NCBI RefSeq assembly: GCF_009870125.1
Contig: NC_046683.1
Coordinates: 37,587,869 to 37,651,868 of the forward strand
Direction of reading: 5' to 3'
Origin: Drosophila pseudoobscura
Taxonomy: Eukaryota; Arthropoda; Insecta; Diptera; Drosophilidae
Length of the DNA stretch: 64,000 nucleotides
In this document: positions 1 to 11,114 of the stretch, in pieces
How the letters are laid out: each line of letters opens with the position of its first letter
Position numbering within the stretch: position 1 is the first letter of the stretch
Made by a program: the position numbers and the translations under genes
The notes under the pieces: generated by a model
Seen by the model: only the letters and a program-made list of their open reading frames with translations
Told to the model about the DNA's origin: nothing
The model's database searches: none

Positions 1-401
1 GTTAATATTGAACGACACTACAAAGAGTGCGTGCGAGAGAGACAGAAAATCAGTCTGAGCGTGACGTCGGGCGATGCGATTTTGGTTTTCTCGTATCTTT
101 AAAATTGTGGATGCCACAGATTTTCGTCCTTTGTGAGGGCGGAAGTGGGCGGGGCGAAGTTTTATAAAAATATTCTTGTAGCAGTGACATATCACAGAAG
201 TCTGAATCCAAAACATCGTTGCTCTAGCTCTTGTAGTCTTTGAGCAGTAGGCGCTAATAGGGACGGACAGACGGACTGACAGACAGGGCTCAATTGACTC
301 GGCTATTGATGCTGATCAAGAACACATATATTTTATGGGGTCGGAAACGATTCTACCACAAATCTAAGATACCCCAATATTCATTTTGAGTATCGGGTAT
401 G
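1..401 (-). mobile_element. Helitron-like (DINE-1/ISY-type) element, cut by window edge
   Basis: The block reads in reverse relative to the near-complete copy at 57713-58811. It shares the GAACGACAC start, the GTGCGTGCGAGAGAGACAG stretch, the 'gatgccacagattttcgtcctttg' region, the GACGGACAGACGG run, the 'ggctattgatgctgatcaa' block and the terminal TATCGGGTAT. About 100 bp of its left end lie outside the window, and the middle is shorter than in the full copy. It has no coding capacity. The family name rests on resemblance to non-autonomous Drosophila Helitrons as I remember them. Confidence 0.8.
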
Positions 402-700
402 AAAAGGGCATCATAATACACATATGTAAAAATATGTAAATGCAACAATAACGTGTATATTATCTATGCACTTTGTTTGGCTTTTAAGGTTGTGTGAAAA
501 TTTGAAATCTATTTCCAGCCTGCTGAGCTGTGCTTTCGGACCAGTCTATCGGACCAGAAAATCAGAATCGAAGTTCTACCTTATAAGTTATTGCAACAAA
601 ATACAGAATACAAAGATCAGGTAAGCAACAAAATGTCTGCAGCCGCAGCAACATTATCACGACTAAAAATGGTGACTCTTCCAGGTGTAGTCCCGTCACA

Positions 701-1252
701 ATGTCAGTAATGCGTGCTGAGCTTGCGTCTACATAAGCAGTTCCACCAAGTACTTCCCATGCGGGCGGCGTTAATGGCAATGATGCGTCGTGAAACCCAT
801 CACGATGGTACACGCCTGATGAGCGGCGAACGCGAAGTGGTCGGCAATGGCGTAAACGGCAATCCCATCTACATCGATTGCGTGGAGTTTCCGTTTCCGG
901 CGATTCGCTATCGCGAGGTCACACCCGAGCTGTGCGCAGTGCGCGAAAAGGAGCTAGGCGACTGGAATGCGTTGTCGCTCCAGGACAATAAGCTGTCAGC
1001 TTCTGTCAGACCTACGCCGAGTTTCAGCATTTTGCGCCCGACTGGAAGTTGGTCATTGGCGTTGGTCTTTGGTCAGCCGCCGTTGGACTACTTATTTCGT
1101 TGTCCTATTACTTCAAGCTTTATGACCCCGTGCCGGAAACGTATGCCGAGGACCGGCGCCAGTCGCAACTGCGTCGCATCATTCAACTGCAGATGAACCC
1201 CATTACCGGACTGTCGTCCAAGTGGTGCTAACACTCCAACAAATGGAAATAA
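701..1252 (+). pseudogene. Cytochrome c oxidase subunit 4-like gene, frameshifted and truncated
   Basis: The translation carries the COX4 signature in pieces. From ATG 759 one frame gives SGEREVVGNGVNGNP, the FPFPAIRYREVTPE block and ELGDWNALSLQDNK. A second frame then gives FCQTYAEFQHFAPDWKL, the inner-membrane helix (VIGVGLWSAAVGLLISL), PVPETYAEDRR and the matrix/intermembrane tail NPITGLSSKW. COX4 is a nuclear-encoded subunit of respiratory complex IV. Three lesions show against the family. An ATG at 701 opens a frame that fits the presequence only after a one-base slip near 713. About 10 bases are missing around 997-1004, which changes frame. TAA at 1229 falls where the family has the Tyr of the KWDY tail, although NKWK still follows it. 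An upstream GTAAGC donor (619) and TTCCAG acceptor (about 685) suggest a 5' intron. AATAAA signals lie at about 1482 and 1511. It could be a fast-evolving testis COX4L copy; three lesions favour a pseudogene. Confidence 0.8.
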
Positions 1253-1978
1253 TTGGTGACCACAGATCAAGCTGATCCACTAAGTACACAGAAACAAAAC
1301 CTCTCGATAGCACAGTTGCATGTTAGCACCATAAATCTAAATTCCACGAATCGCAAATGCACATAGTTAACGCAGAGTCGAGAAGAGAATTAAAATCAAT
1401 CGCACAAATGATAGACAACCTTAATCGCTTTCACATGAACATAAACACACAAAATTGATAAACCAAAAGAAAATTGTCTTAAAATAAACCCGTTTTAAAC
1501 TCGTTTTATAGAAATAAATGTGTCTCTAATTTTTCTCTGCATCGTACTTCTATTAAAGGAAACCAAAATTCGAAGTACAGCTAAAAATGTGCTTTATTGC
1601 AGTTAGTGATTTATGTTTCGTTTATATCCAATATATATGTATATATGCAAACCAAACGCATATGTCGCACGCAAGTCAAATGTATCGCTAACTGCGAGAC
1701 ACTCGCTGAAGGATCGTGCGTTTGGTTTGCTGGGTATGCATAGCACACACATACATATACGTGTATACTCGTACACTCGTACACTCGTACACTCGTACAC
1801 TCGTACAATAGAAAATCTTGAAACGCTTTTACTAACAATCTCTCTACTCCAACCTGACTTCAGTTAATGGAGATGGCTGTAATTTTTTGTTTGATGTGAA
1901 GGTGTTCTAGTTTTATCATGTACATATATATTTTGGTATGAATGGATATATGTATGTATGTGCAAGTATATATACATA

Positions 1979-2009
<31 letters not shown>

Positions 2010-3998
2010 GTAGATACTGGCATCAGTGTTATGAATTCCGCTTAAATTTTTGTTCCATTTATGGTGCATCACATGCAGGGAGTAGAGTAAAACAACGCTT
2101 AAAGCTTTTTCAGAATTAGGCCTAAAGATTGATAAATATGAGTAAATAGACTATTGCAATGTACAAACAATGTCATAAAAACAACAACAAAAAACCGGTT
2201 CTGCCATTTGTATAATTTTGCATGTTTCACGATATAAGCTTTCTTTAAAAAATTTGATTTGTTTTGTTTTTTTTTATTGAACTTTTGTTATATTTTGCGG
2301 TTTTCCCTTTACTTTTAAGGTATTTTAACACTACGAAAAATATGTTTCTCATATACATTTATATAACTACTTAGAGAACATCTTTTAACTTGAATAGTTC
2401 TGGCAGTTATTTTTGCATACATTATTTCATAATTTGCTTCCATTAAAAATATTTCCTCCATTATTTCTTCCGTTTTCTCGATTCTCTTTGATTATTATAC
2501 AATTTTTGCGAGACAAATACGCAGTTTCTTTATATACATAAATAAATATTCATATTGGATTTTATTACTGTTACGCATAGAATGCCTTGTATTTTATTGA
2601 ATTTCTTTCACACCCCGCCCATTTCCTGCGATCAGGATCCACGTCACAGTATTACATTCCACTGGGAGCAGTATATTCATTGATGTGCCTGTGAAGCAAT
2701 CTCGCCTTTCGGTTCGCACCATTCTCGACCTCTCTGACGCGTGCATTGCTGCTTTGCTATTCTTTCAGCTTTAAACAGTTACATATAATTTTCATTTCAT
2801 GTGCATCTCGCTTTTCTTTCATGGTAAATTGCATTAAATAATAAATTTAAAATACATTTTTAAATACCAACTATGTTGAAAATGTGTGTTCGCCTGAGTA
2901 TGTGTATGAATGTATGTGCCTGTATGTGTGTATGTGTGTTCTGTATGTGTTTTCGCGTTGTTGTGAATATTTATTTATGATTCCCGATTGGGTTTTTGCA
3001 TGCCTTGTGTTCTAAAGATCAATTTTTTCCCGCGGTGGTTGTGTTTTATTGCTAAGCATTTCTCCTGTTTTTTGGCAGTGCAAGTTGTTGTTGTTGTTGT
3101 GTGTACATGTGTGTGTGTGTGTGTGTGTCGTTTTCTCGCTGCGGGCTTCCTGTTTTCTGTTTATACAAAAATCGATTTCACTCATACTGAACATAAATTA
3201 AACCTTATTTAATCAGCATCTTCATTCGATTAGTGTCCTTCAATTAATCGATCAATTGATTCAAATACAAAGAAGGAGAAAGAAAGGGAACGCGAACATA
3301 AAGCGTGAAGAAATTATTAAAATATTCAAAAGCCTGACATATACATATGTACATACATATATACATTTACATATGTACATACGGAGATGGCGCCAGCTCC
3401 AACCAGGCTCGCTGCGGCCGGCGCAGAGATCGTCCAAACGGCCACTCAAGCATTTTATACATGTACATATGTATGTATAAATTTGTTATATATGCACATA
3501 TTTGTACGTATCTGCATGAGTGTGTGTTTATGTGGGTGGGTTGTATTATGTTTTGTCTCTGATTGGATGATTGTTCTATTAGATACGACGATTAGTGCAC
3601 TAATAGCATTCTGGTACCATATAACTTTCACTGGTGGATCGAATTTAATTTCTTCACCGCCTGCTGCCTAGCCCTTGCCCTTGAACCTACACCCCTGCCT
3701 GATCATATCCTTCTCCTTTGCTCTCTTTCTTGTTCCCTCTGTTCATCGACGCCTCAAAACATCAGCACACTCCATCCCTCTCATTGCACTTTGCATTTGC
3801 ATTCCACTTGAGGGAGAACAAGAGCGATCCCGCTCACGCTCGCACTCGGACTTCTTCCAACGCCTTTCACTCGTTGTCCACGATTTGTGTTTGTGTCTGT
3901 ATTTCCTCTTTTGTTGCTGCTGCTGCTGTTTCGGCCATTTTTCTGCTTTAACCCTTGCCGACGGCTGCCTTACATCCGCCAATCCGCCTTGCATACGT
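1253..3998. other. Non-coding, repeat-rich stretch and probable 3' UTR of the YPEL gene
   Basis: I see no gene. The left part holds the COX4-like 3' flank, an 8-bp tandem repeat (1767-1806) and a pure TA run at about 1983-2010. The middle (2080-2600) is A+T-rich with no open frame. From about 2600 to 3998 the minus strand would be the 3' UTR of the YPEL gene. It contains a GT run at about 3110-3128 and CTG/TTG triplets near 3910-3930. No splice sites or conserved peptides were recognised. Confidence 0.5.
1767..1806. repeat. 8-bp tandem repeat ACTCGTAC x5
   Basis: Five perfect head-to-tail copies of ACTCGTAC. They keep an open frame on both strands, which creates spurious YTRTLVHS-type peptides; these are not real genes. 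Confidence 0.95.
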
Positions 3999-4343
3999 TC
4001 AATCCCAGCCGTTCTCCTTGATCATGTGCGCCAGCTCGATAATAAACTTCCCCTCCTTGTACTTCTGGCTGGACTCGTAGGCGTGCTCATACTTCCAGCC
4101 CAGCGGCGTCTTGCAACATTCGCAGTAGATGTCGGCCACGGCGTGGAGTCCCGTGAGCAGGACCCGCTCCTCCGTCTGGCCACAGGCCACGTTCACCACA
4201 GAATTGAAGAGATAGGCCGGGCCCTGGCTGCCTTGGAACGACTTCGAAATGAGTTCGTCGTGGGAGGCGAGGTGGGCGCGGCAGTGAACACATGAGTAGG
4301 TCCGATTGGTGGACGGTAGATAGGCTTGAAAGGTTTTCACCAT
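3999..4343 (-). CDS. Yippee-like (YPEL1-4 type) zinc-binding protein
   Basis: This is a 114-residue protein starting [10 protein letters not shown] and ending HMIKENGWD, complete in one coding exon and the usual length for YPEL1-4. The Yippee domain covers nearly all of it. The zinc ligands are the CVHC pair (SCVHCRAHL) near the N terminus and the CECC pair ([15 protein letters not shown]) in the second half. The conserved [27 protein letters not shown] and [10 protein letters not shown] blocks are all present. YPEL proteins are among the most conserved eukaryotic proteins. They are nuclear/centrosomal and linked to cell division, but their biochemical role is poorly defined; related folds include the cereblon thalidomide-binding domain. 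The start at 4343 matches the family. An in-frame upstream ATG at 4424 lies in the leader and would add 27 unconserved residues. I believe the D. melanogaster orthologue is the X-linked CG15309, not yippee itself. Confidence 0.97.
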   Translation of the reverse strand: MVKTFQAYLPSTNRTYSCVHCRAHLASHDELISKSFQGSQGPAYLFNSVVNVACGQTEERVLLTGLHAVADIYCECCKTPLGWKYEHAYESSQKYKEGKFIIELAHMIKENGWD

Positions 4344-4461
4344 TTTTTCTGCTGCTGAATGGGTAGGTGCCCTCTTCTTGATCTCCCCTCCTTTGGTTGA
4401 GGCTTCAGCACTCAGTCGTTTCAATTTATGTGTTGTTTATCTTTTCCCTTTGGTCTTTTTG

Positions 4462-4793
4462 CTGTATAGATGGCCCGCTGCTGAAGTACCGGATAAATAG
4501 TTATTAGTGGCAAAACATAAATGAAGAGATTACACAGCACATACCTTGGCCACGTCCAAAAGAACACGAAACAATCTCTGTTCTCTTTTCTCCGCTGGAC
4601 CCTATGCTCGGGCGTTAACTGCGCGCTGCTGCAGCGGCAAATGCAGCAGCAGAAACTGCTGCGGCTGCTGTCATTGAACGATTACAGAGGCGTCCCTGTC
4701 CCGCCACTGATATCGAGATGACGCCGTCGACGACGCCTTTGTCTGGCCGTTCTGATCCCAAGTTATGTATATCGAATTTCCCGACAGCCAAAG
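4462..4793 (-). other. Spliced 5' UTR of the YPEL gene (exon 4545-4793, intron 4462-4544)
   Basis: On the minus strand an acceptor TTATTTTCAG ends at 4794 and opens an exon that runs to 4545. There it meets a strong donor (AAG|GTATGT). The 83-bp intron contains a branch-like CTAATAAC and ends in CTATACAG at 4462, leading into the leader of the coding exon. The exon has no long frame that continues into YPEL. The exon carrying the transcription start is further right and was not located. Confidence 0.6.
4615..4674 (-). other. Small alanine-rich upstream ORF in the YPEL leader
   Basis: ATG at 4674 opens 19 codons, MTAAAAVSAAAFAAAAARS, ending in TAA at 4615, all inside the predicted 5' UTR exon. 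The CAATG context is moderate. It could dampen translation of YPEL. The alanine run comes from a GCA/GCT triplet tract, so it may be incidental. Confidence 0.35.
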
Positions 4794-5529
4794 CTGAAAA
4801 TAAGAACAAAGTTAAATTATTAGTGCATGTGTAGCTCTGTGGTGGTGGTGCATCTTTCTGCAGGCGGCGATTGGTTTGCCAGAGAAGGAAAGTGCCTGGG
4901 GCGAAAGCGGGGGACGGAAAGTTATATATACATATGTATGTACATATATATGCCTGTGGCATTTCCATTATCGATTTCCATTTACAATCTCTCTTGCCCA
5001 CACGCAACAACACGTATGATTGACCGACCCGAAACAAAGAAATACAACAAAAATGTACGTATGGACGTATAATATGTGCAGAAGAACACATATGTACATA
5101 TGTATGTATGTACATATACCCTTGCAGCTCGAGTACCGTAAAAGTTCAAGTCTCTGACGATTGGCTTTCTGCTGCGGTTGGCGTCACTTTTCATTTGTTG
5201 CTTCTGTTTTGACTGCGGCTTGTAATATGTATGTTCAGTGGCGTTAGCAGTAGCAGCTGTCGACTGAACCATTTCAAACCCTGTTGATTTACTATATGTA
5301 TATCTGGAATACATATTTTTATAACTACAATTTTCCATTTTTGTATAATAAAAATCTTTTTTCGTTCTGCGAAATTGCAGAAACATTGAAGTATTCCAAG
5401 GGAATGGTGCATAATGCCATGAAACAAAGCACAAAAATAAAAACTATCCCAAACTCTGGAGAGGAATATGTACACTCATGAGACAGACCCATTTCCTCTT
5501 CTAATATTAAAAAGAATTCTTGATTCTTA
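4794..5529. other. No gene seen; intronic/upstream DNA of YPEL
   Basis: The stretch holds TACATATGTA clusters (4930-4950, 5090-5115) and A+T-rich DNA around 5290-5370. Open frames here are short and show no conserved peptide. Confidence 0.4.
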
Positions 5530-5900
5530 AAATATATTCTTGATCAGCATCAAAAACCGAGTCGATAGAGCCATGTCTGTCTGTCCGCACACTCCTATCC
5601 TACCGAACCTGATATCCGCCCCGCAAAGGACGAAAATCTGTGTCATCCACAGATCTCAGAGACTATTAAGGCTAGAGCATGAATCTGGATCACATCGGAT
5701 CAATTTTATAACCAAAAGGAGAAAACCAATTTGCAGTGGCTGCGCAGCGTCCGTTAACACGTTCTTACTGTTTTTCTGTCTCTTTCGCACGTACTCTTTG
5801 TCGTACGTCCTCGCCGTCTAGCGGAGAGCCATACGGAATAAGTATCGGGTATAAATATAGAGTTGCGGTCGCAGCTGGAACTCACAACGTTCCCCCTCGT
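5530..5900 (+). mobile_element. Helitron-like element, internally deleted
   Basis: It begins at 'attcttgatcagcatc', continues through 'gagtcgatagagccatgtctgtctgtccg' type sequence and the 'ggacgaaaatctgtg' box, and ends with GAGAGCCATACGGAATAAGT, a TATCGGGTAT and CGTTCCCCCTCGTT. It has the same order and orientation as 57713-58811 but is about one third of the length. Both ends of the family are recognisable and there is no coding capacity. Confidence 0.8.
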
Positions 5901-6109
5901 TTCACTTTTACTTTAGGGACTGCAAAGATAAACAAACTCAATAAAACGAACATAAAAATTAAGATCACTTCAAGTTACTTAAACTATTCATCCAAACCTC
6001 CAGATGGGACTGCCCTACACCTGCCTTCATGATCTAGCCCAACATATTCCGATAATCAATCAATGTTCTCTTGCATTACTTTGTAGAATTTTTTAAACGA
6101 AACATTCCA

Positions 6110-6420
6110 TTTCCATTTCCAGATACTTTTGTCCCAACAAATTGGCACATAGTTTCATTAACATCTGAAACCCATTATATATATACTTTATTTTCCTCAA
6201 AGTCTCTCTAAAAACCCTAGTAAGTCGTTTTTTAAGGAAAAGCTAATTTAATTACATATATATCAATTGGTTTCATTCAATTTAGAAAATAATATCGGGA
6301 CAAAAGTACATATATGGAAATGGAAAAATTCTTTTCCAAGGAAATTCCCATGTACAAAATAAAATGTCTTAAAAACGAAATAGTATCGGCTAACGGTACA
6401 TTTCCTAACTTTTCTTATGG
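6110..6420 (-). repeat. Member of a short dispersed repeat family (copy 1)
   Basis: Read on the minus strand this matches 38705-39110, 46840-47140 and 50630-50935. Shared landmarks are the GTCCCGATATTATTTTC core, GAAACC, AATTAAATTAGC and a CTCTCT tail. It also has its own inverted repeat: CCATTTCC...ACTTTTGTCCC at 6112-6136 faces GGGACAAAAGTA...GGAAATGG at 6297-6325. No coding capacity is seen. I cannot name the family. Confidence 0.5.
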
Positions 6421-6994
6421 AATATAAAAAAAAAAGGAAAATGAAATGTTAAAAATTTTATACAGATACCCATTTCGCAGAATTTTGCCAGGGCAGGGGT
6501 CGCGGCTTTACAATCGTAGCCGGTATTCAGTCAGTAAATACATATGTACATACACAGGTATGTATGTTTATATGTATGGTTTATGTACATATGTATGTAA
6601 CCTATACAACAATATATTTTATACGTAATTCTACGTAAGCACTGGAATTGGTCTCGGAGCTGATGGCTCTCCGAGACTCTTGCCGCATGCTCTCTCTCTC
6701 TCTCTCTCTAAGTTTTTTGGTATCGCTTTCCGCAAAATGGACAAATTGATTTGCTGCTTAATGTGGGGGGGACAGAATTCGGCAATTTTTCTCAGTTTTG
6801 CTAGCACTTGTCATGGGAGATGGGAAAAAAATAGAGAGAAAGAGAAGAACATAATGTCAATTCTTCCATTTCGTTTATCCTCTTTACACCTAATGACCAA
6901 TTTTATTCGAATTTAAAAATATTTTATTTGTCTCCATATTTCCGCCAATGTTTTGTATTCCGCTATAAGCGTCGCTCTACTCACACCAGCCAGC

Positions 6995-7200
6995 ATTTAT
7001 ATCTCGGTCCTCTTCGCTAGCGGACGCACACTGCACGAATAAGAGTATGTAAAGGAGAGAGAAAATGAGTGAGCGCATGGAAGGAGTTGAGTAGCCACTG
7101 CAGTTTTATTTGTTACTTCTGTCTAATAACACAAATAATAATCCGATCTAAATCAGATTTGGCAACCTGGTAGATTCTCAATCATTCTCAATGATTCTGC
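6995..7200 (-). mobile_element. Degenerate Helitron-like fragment
   Basis: It contains 'gtagccactgcag', 'tttgttacttctgtctaataa', 'atccgatctaaatcagatttggcaa' and 'tctcaatcattctcaatgattctgc' in the order seen on the minus strand of complete copies (compare 11281-11390). Remnants such as 'cagtcagtaaata' and 'ggctctccga' at 6530-6680 may be the rest of the same decayed insertion. Confidence 0.6.
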
Positions 7201-8354
7201 AATTTGTTATGATTTGTTAAAAAGAAAAAAGCGGACGTATTCTCCAAATGCAAAGTATGCAAATTTGCTGCTGCTGACTCGGACGCTGACGGCGGCGTCA
7301 GCGCCTGCGTCTGCGCTAACGACTTGAACAAAGAAACCAAAGGAGCGCCCAGGCCCGGGCAGAACAAAGAGCTACACAGACAGCTATTCAGAGAGAAAGA
7401 GAGAAGAGGGAAATGCACCAGACAACAAAGAGATCTAAAACACCCCCGGCCGCCTGCTAGGAGGCGTCCCGGCCAAAAATTAATTAGCATTATAATTAAG
7501 ATATTTGTCAACGACTCTTCTCCTCTCGACACCTAACTGTAATTAATTTAATAATATCGAAGCAGAAACCAAAACAGAAACGAAGAAGCACAACAATTCA
7601 CAGTTCACCGAACCACAAAAAAAAACAAAAGAACGAAGAAACGCGGTGGCGGTTGCGGTTGCGGTGGCAGTGGCGGAGAAGGGAAAGGTGAAGCTTCAAA
7701 AGCTATTCGTCACACACACACACACATCTTATTCTGTCGTTTGTTTCTTTTCTTTTATTTATTATTATTCATGCAACTGGATTTTAACTTATTTTTTCAC
7801 CTTTTTAGAGTACTTTGAGCGTCTGCCTCTTCCCCACACTTTTTGTTTTTGCCAACGAAAAATCAGAAACCAAAGCGCGCTGCTCGAAGCGAAACGAACG
7901 AATGAGCGGCGACGCGACGCCGTCTCCGCTGGTAGAGTATTGTATTGGCCTGACAGCGGCGCTGGCAGTGGCAGCACCAGCAGCAGGTGGTCGAGACATC
8001 AGCAGCGACGATAAAGGACAAATATGATATGCAAAGTGCAACAATGGCAAAAATTTAAACGCATAATGCGTGCTCAATGAACAAACAAATTACGTACAAT
8101 TTGCAAATTCAATAAAGACGACTGACCGACGAACGTAAACAGAAGTAGCTAAAGCAGAAAATGAAGAAGAAAAAGTAAGAGCAAAATTAAATACATTGGA
8201 TAACATTAATATTCGTTTTTTTTTCAACTTCAAACGCGAATAAAAAGTACATATAAAACAACTAAAAAAAATATTTCAATAGTAGAATAAAGCTTGCAGT
8301 ATTATCGTTTTATAAGGGTATATACATATGTACATATATTAAGATTTTATTTAA
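7201..8354. other. GC-rich block and flanks; candidate non-coding exon or promoter
   Basis: The segment 7255-7350 is rich in GCG/GTC triplets. 7440-7480 is CCCGGCC-rich. 7643-7680 is a GGTTGCGGTTGCGGTGG run, and 7860-8000 is again GC-rich with GGCAGTGGCAGCACCAGCA. This composition resembles a Drosophila 5' exon or promoter, possibly for the minus-strand YPEL gene. I found no supported splice donor and no conserved peptide, so strand and gene are undecided. Confidence 0.3.
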
Positions 8355-8730
8355 AATTATAAGATCTCAGACGCTATCAAAGCTGGAGCAAACAAATTTT
8401 TTACTCCTACTCCTATGATAAGTACTTCAAATTTTCACCCTACCCCCTTCCGCCCACACAAAGAACGAACATCTGTGGCATACACAATTTTGAAGATACA
8501 AAAATAACCAAAACACAGAATCGTAGAGAAAAACCATATCAACATTGGCGAATCTGGATCAGATCGGATCATTAGCATAGCAAGCAGGAACAAATGAAAT
8601 TTCAGCGGCTACGAAAGCGTAGCCACACGCTTAATCATTCCCTCTCTATCACACACACTCTACCCTGTTCAGTGTGCATTGTCTGCCGGAAGGGAGCGAA
8701 ATAAAACGACTGGTGTGGGTGTGTTAATAG
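8355..8730 (+). mobile_element. Helitron-like fragment, second subfamily
   Basis: Order of blocks: AGATCTCAGACGCTATCAAA, 'ccccttccgcccacacaaag', 'atctgtggcatacacaattttga', 'gaatctggatcagatcggatcatta', 'cattccctctctatcacacacactc', 'agtgtgcattgtctgccggaaggg' and GAAATAAAACGACTGGTGT. It is most similar to 21868-22255 and differs from the 57713 type in its last 100 bp. It lies in opposite orientation to the next copy (8783-9770), so the two form a head-to-head pair. Confidence 0.75.
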
Positions 8731-8782
8731 GAAAAAGGAATTTAACGAAAAATGGAAACAGATCAAATCTAGTATATAATAA

Positions 8783-9770
8783 GCGAGGGGGAACGTTGTG
8801 AGTTGCTGCGGAGACCGCAGCTCTACATTTATACCCGATACTTAGTCAGTATGGCTCTCCTCCGGCAGACGCCGCTAATATTGAACGACACGACAAAGAG
8901 TGCGTGCGAGAGAGACAGAAAATCAGTCTGAGCGTGACGTCGGGCGATGGGTTTTTAGTTTTCTCGAATCTGCAATATTGTGGATGCAACAGATTTTCGT
9001 CCTTTGAAATTTTGAGATATACGTTTTATAGTGAGATCCAAAAGAAGTGCGGATACCAAATTTGGTTACTCTAGCCTTAATAGTCTCTGAGATTTGTGGA
9101 TGCCCCAGATTTTCGTCCTTTGCGGGGCGGAAGGGGGTGTGGCGAAATTTGTACACGAAACGATCAAGGTCCGATATCACAGGAGTGTGGATACCAAATT
9201 TGGTTGCTCTGGCTCTTTTAGGTTCTGAGATCCTTGAACTCATATTTTGCAATTGGCAAAACCGACCACGAAACCTGTGTGTTAGAGAGAGATGAGCGAG
9301 AAAGAATGAAATTGTTTTCTTGATTCTGGCTATAATAATTATACGATCTGGTTTAGATTTGGCACTCTAGAAGATCTAGCCATCCTCTACTATTCTGCGT
9401 TTTCAGTTTTCTCGTATCGTCGAAATTGTGAATGCCACAGATTTTCTCTCTTTGTGGGGGCGGAAGGGGGTGGGGCAAAGTTCTGAAATATTCTTGTAAC
9501 AGTGACATATCACAGAAGGCTGGATATAAAATGTCGTGGCTCTAGCTCTTATAGTCTTTGAGCACTAGGCGCTGAAGGGGACGGACAGACGGACGGACGG
9601 ACAGACGGACAGACAGACATGGCTCAATCCACTCGGCTATTGATGCTGATCAAAAATATACATATGTATATACTTTATGAGGTCGGAAACGATTCCTTCT
9701 GGACGTTACACACATCCACTTTTACCACAAATCTAATATATCCCAATACTCATTTTGAGTATCGGGTATA
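8783..9770 (-). mobile_element. Near-complete Helitron-like element
   Basis: It starts with CGAGGGGGAACGTTGTGAG and ends with GAGTATCGGGTATAA, both family termini in reverse orientation. At about 990 bp it approaches the length of 57713-58811. It contains two copies of a 'ccaaatttggttactctagcctt' type block, a GA-rich stretch (9283-9310) and a GACGGACGGACGGACAGACGG run. No transposase or helicase frame is present, so it is non-autonomous. Confidence 0.85.
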
Positions 9771-11114
9771 AAAAATAAAAAGGTATTGCATAGATTTTAT
9801 AATATGTACATACATATGTACGTATACTGATTAAGTGGAGACCATAAGTAAAAAGCAGGCAGTGAGTGATCAAAATATATAAATGGCATGAATGGCATAT
9901 ATAAGGCATGAATTAGTAAATATAATCATTTTGGCTTTTCTAATGAAGTTCGCGATAATTTAATTTTTTGTTGGCGAATCCTGATTTTTTGGCAGCTGTG
10001 TGTACAATGTACATATACATGTAGTTAGATACGAGTATGTACATAATCATGTAGATATTTATATACATACATGTGTAGATATGTACATGTCATATGGTCG
10101 ATCGTAGTGCAAGGGTATGCAAGGCCTCAGGGCCCAAAGCAAGTCGAATTTACTTACATGTGATCGGCAACGGTGGACAGAAAATTTGTTGCGCTTGTTT
10201 CATACGACTGCACTAATGCTGGACAAAGGTCTTCTGGTCATGACAACTTTAGCTATGTATAGTATGTATGTACATATGTATGTAAGTTAATATGTATGCA
10301 CACACATAAACCCAGTTTTATAATATGGAAATGCCATAGAAGTGGGCTGTTTTGGTTCGGCCCCTGTTGGCGTGACTGTGGCAAAGTCCCCGCCATGCTG
10401 TGTAACGGTAAGTCTGCTCATGTATCGTGATAAGTTTTTGGGAATGCGATTGCGATTGTCTGTCAGCGTTGCTTGCGGAACGCAAGCCAGTCTGGATTGG
10501 ATTGCCGCAAGCCCAGTTCAAAACTGCATGCATACATATGTACATATGTATGTACATAATTAACACCGAAACCGCCTAGTCAGCTATTTCTGTTCTTGCT
10601 TAATTGAGAAGTACATACGAGTACGCATTTACAGTGAAAATGTGGCGGCGCGGCACGGAATCTCCGAGCTAATTCGCGAAGGGGCCCAGGCTCTATGGCT
10701 TTATTTGTTTGCTTATCTTCGTCTCTCAATGAAATTTGTTCTGCGATTGTTTGTTTTCGTTACTACTGTGCACCCGTGGAGAAGAAATGTATCCTATACT
10801 CGTTTTTTACACCAACTTGCTTAACCGGGATCGATTAGATCAATTAGAAAGAAAACCATCTTTGTTTATTTGAAAACTATTAAGTCAGGTGCTTCTGTAG
10901 GCAATATAAAAGGCGGAACATCAAAGAAGGGGTTTTTGGTAGATACATATGTACATACATACATACATATGCGCATATGGGCATATCCAAGATGTCGAAC
11001 GGGACAATCGTACACATTGCCAGTGGCAGAAAGCTCAATATATATCAATAATTATGTTCAATATGTTAGATAGAATTGAAAGAAAAAATTGTATCCAAAA
11101 AATACCATAAAAAC
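9771..11114. other. No gene seen; TACATATGTA-rich DNA
   Basis: Several TACATATGTA / ATGTATGTACAT clusters occur at 9810-9825, 10010-10090, 10262-10285, 10530-10558 and 10948-10970. Open frames at 10318-10566 on both strands are shadows of these repeats. No conserved peptide or splice pair was recognised. Confidence 0.4.

Noticed and set aside
1603-2072. Open frames of 60-84 codons on both strands
   Set aside because: They are products of the ACTCGTAC and TA repeats, have no conserved content and overlap each other on opposite strands.
4521-5115. Plus-strand alanine-rich frame and the 166-codon minus-strand frame across the YPEL leader
   Set aside because: The plus reading (TAAAAVIERLQRRPCPATD) looks protein-like but has a stop just upstream and no start. 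Splice signals fit a minus-strand untranslated exon.
7646-8014. 122-codon plus-strand frame beginning MAVAVAVAVAEK
   Set aside because: It starts in a GCGGTTGCGGTTG repeat, has no homologous feel, and overlaps frames on both strands.
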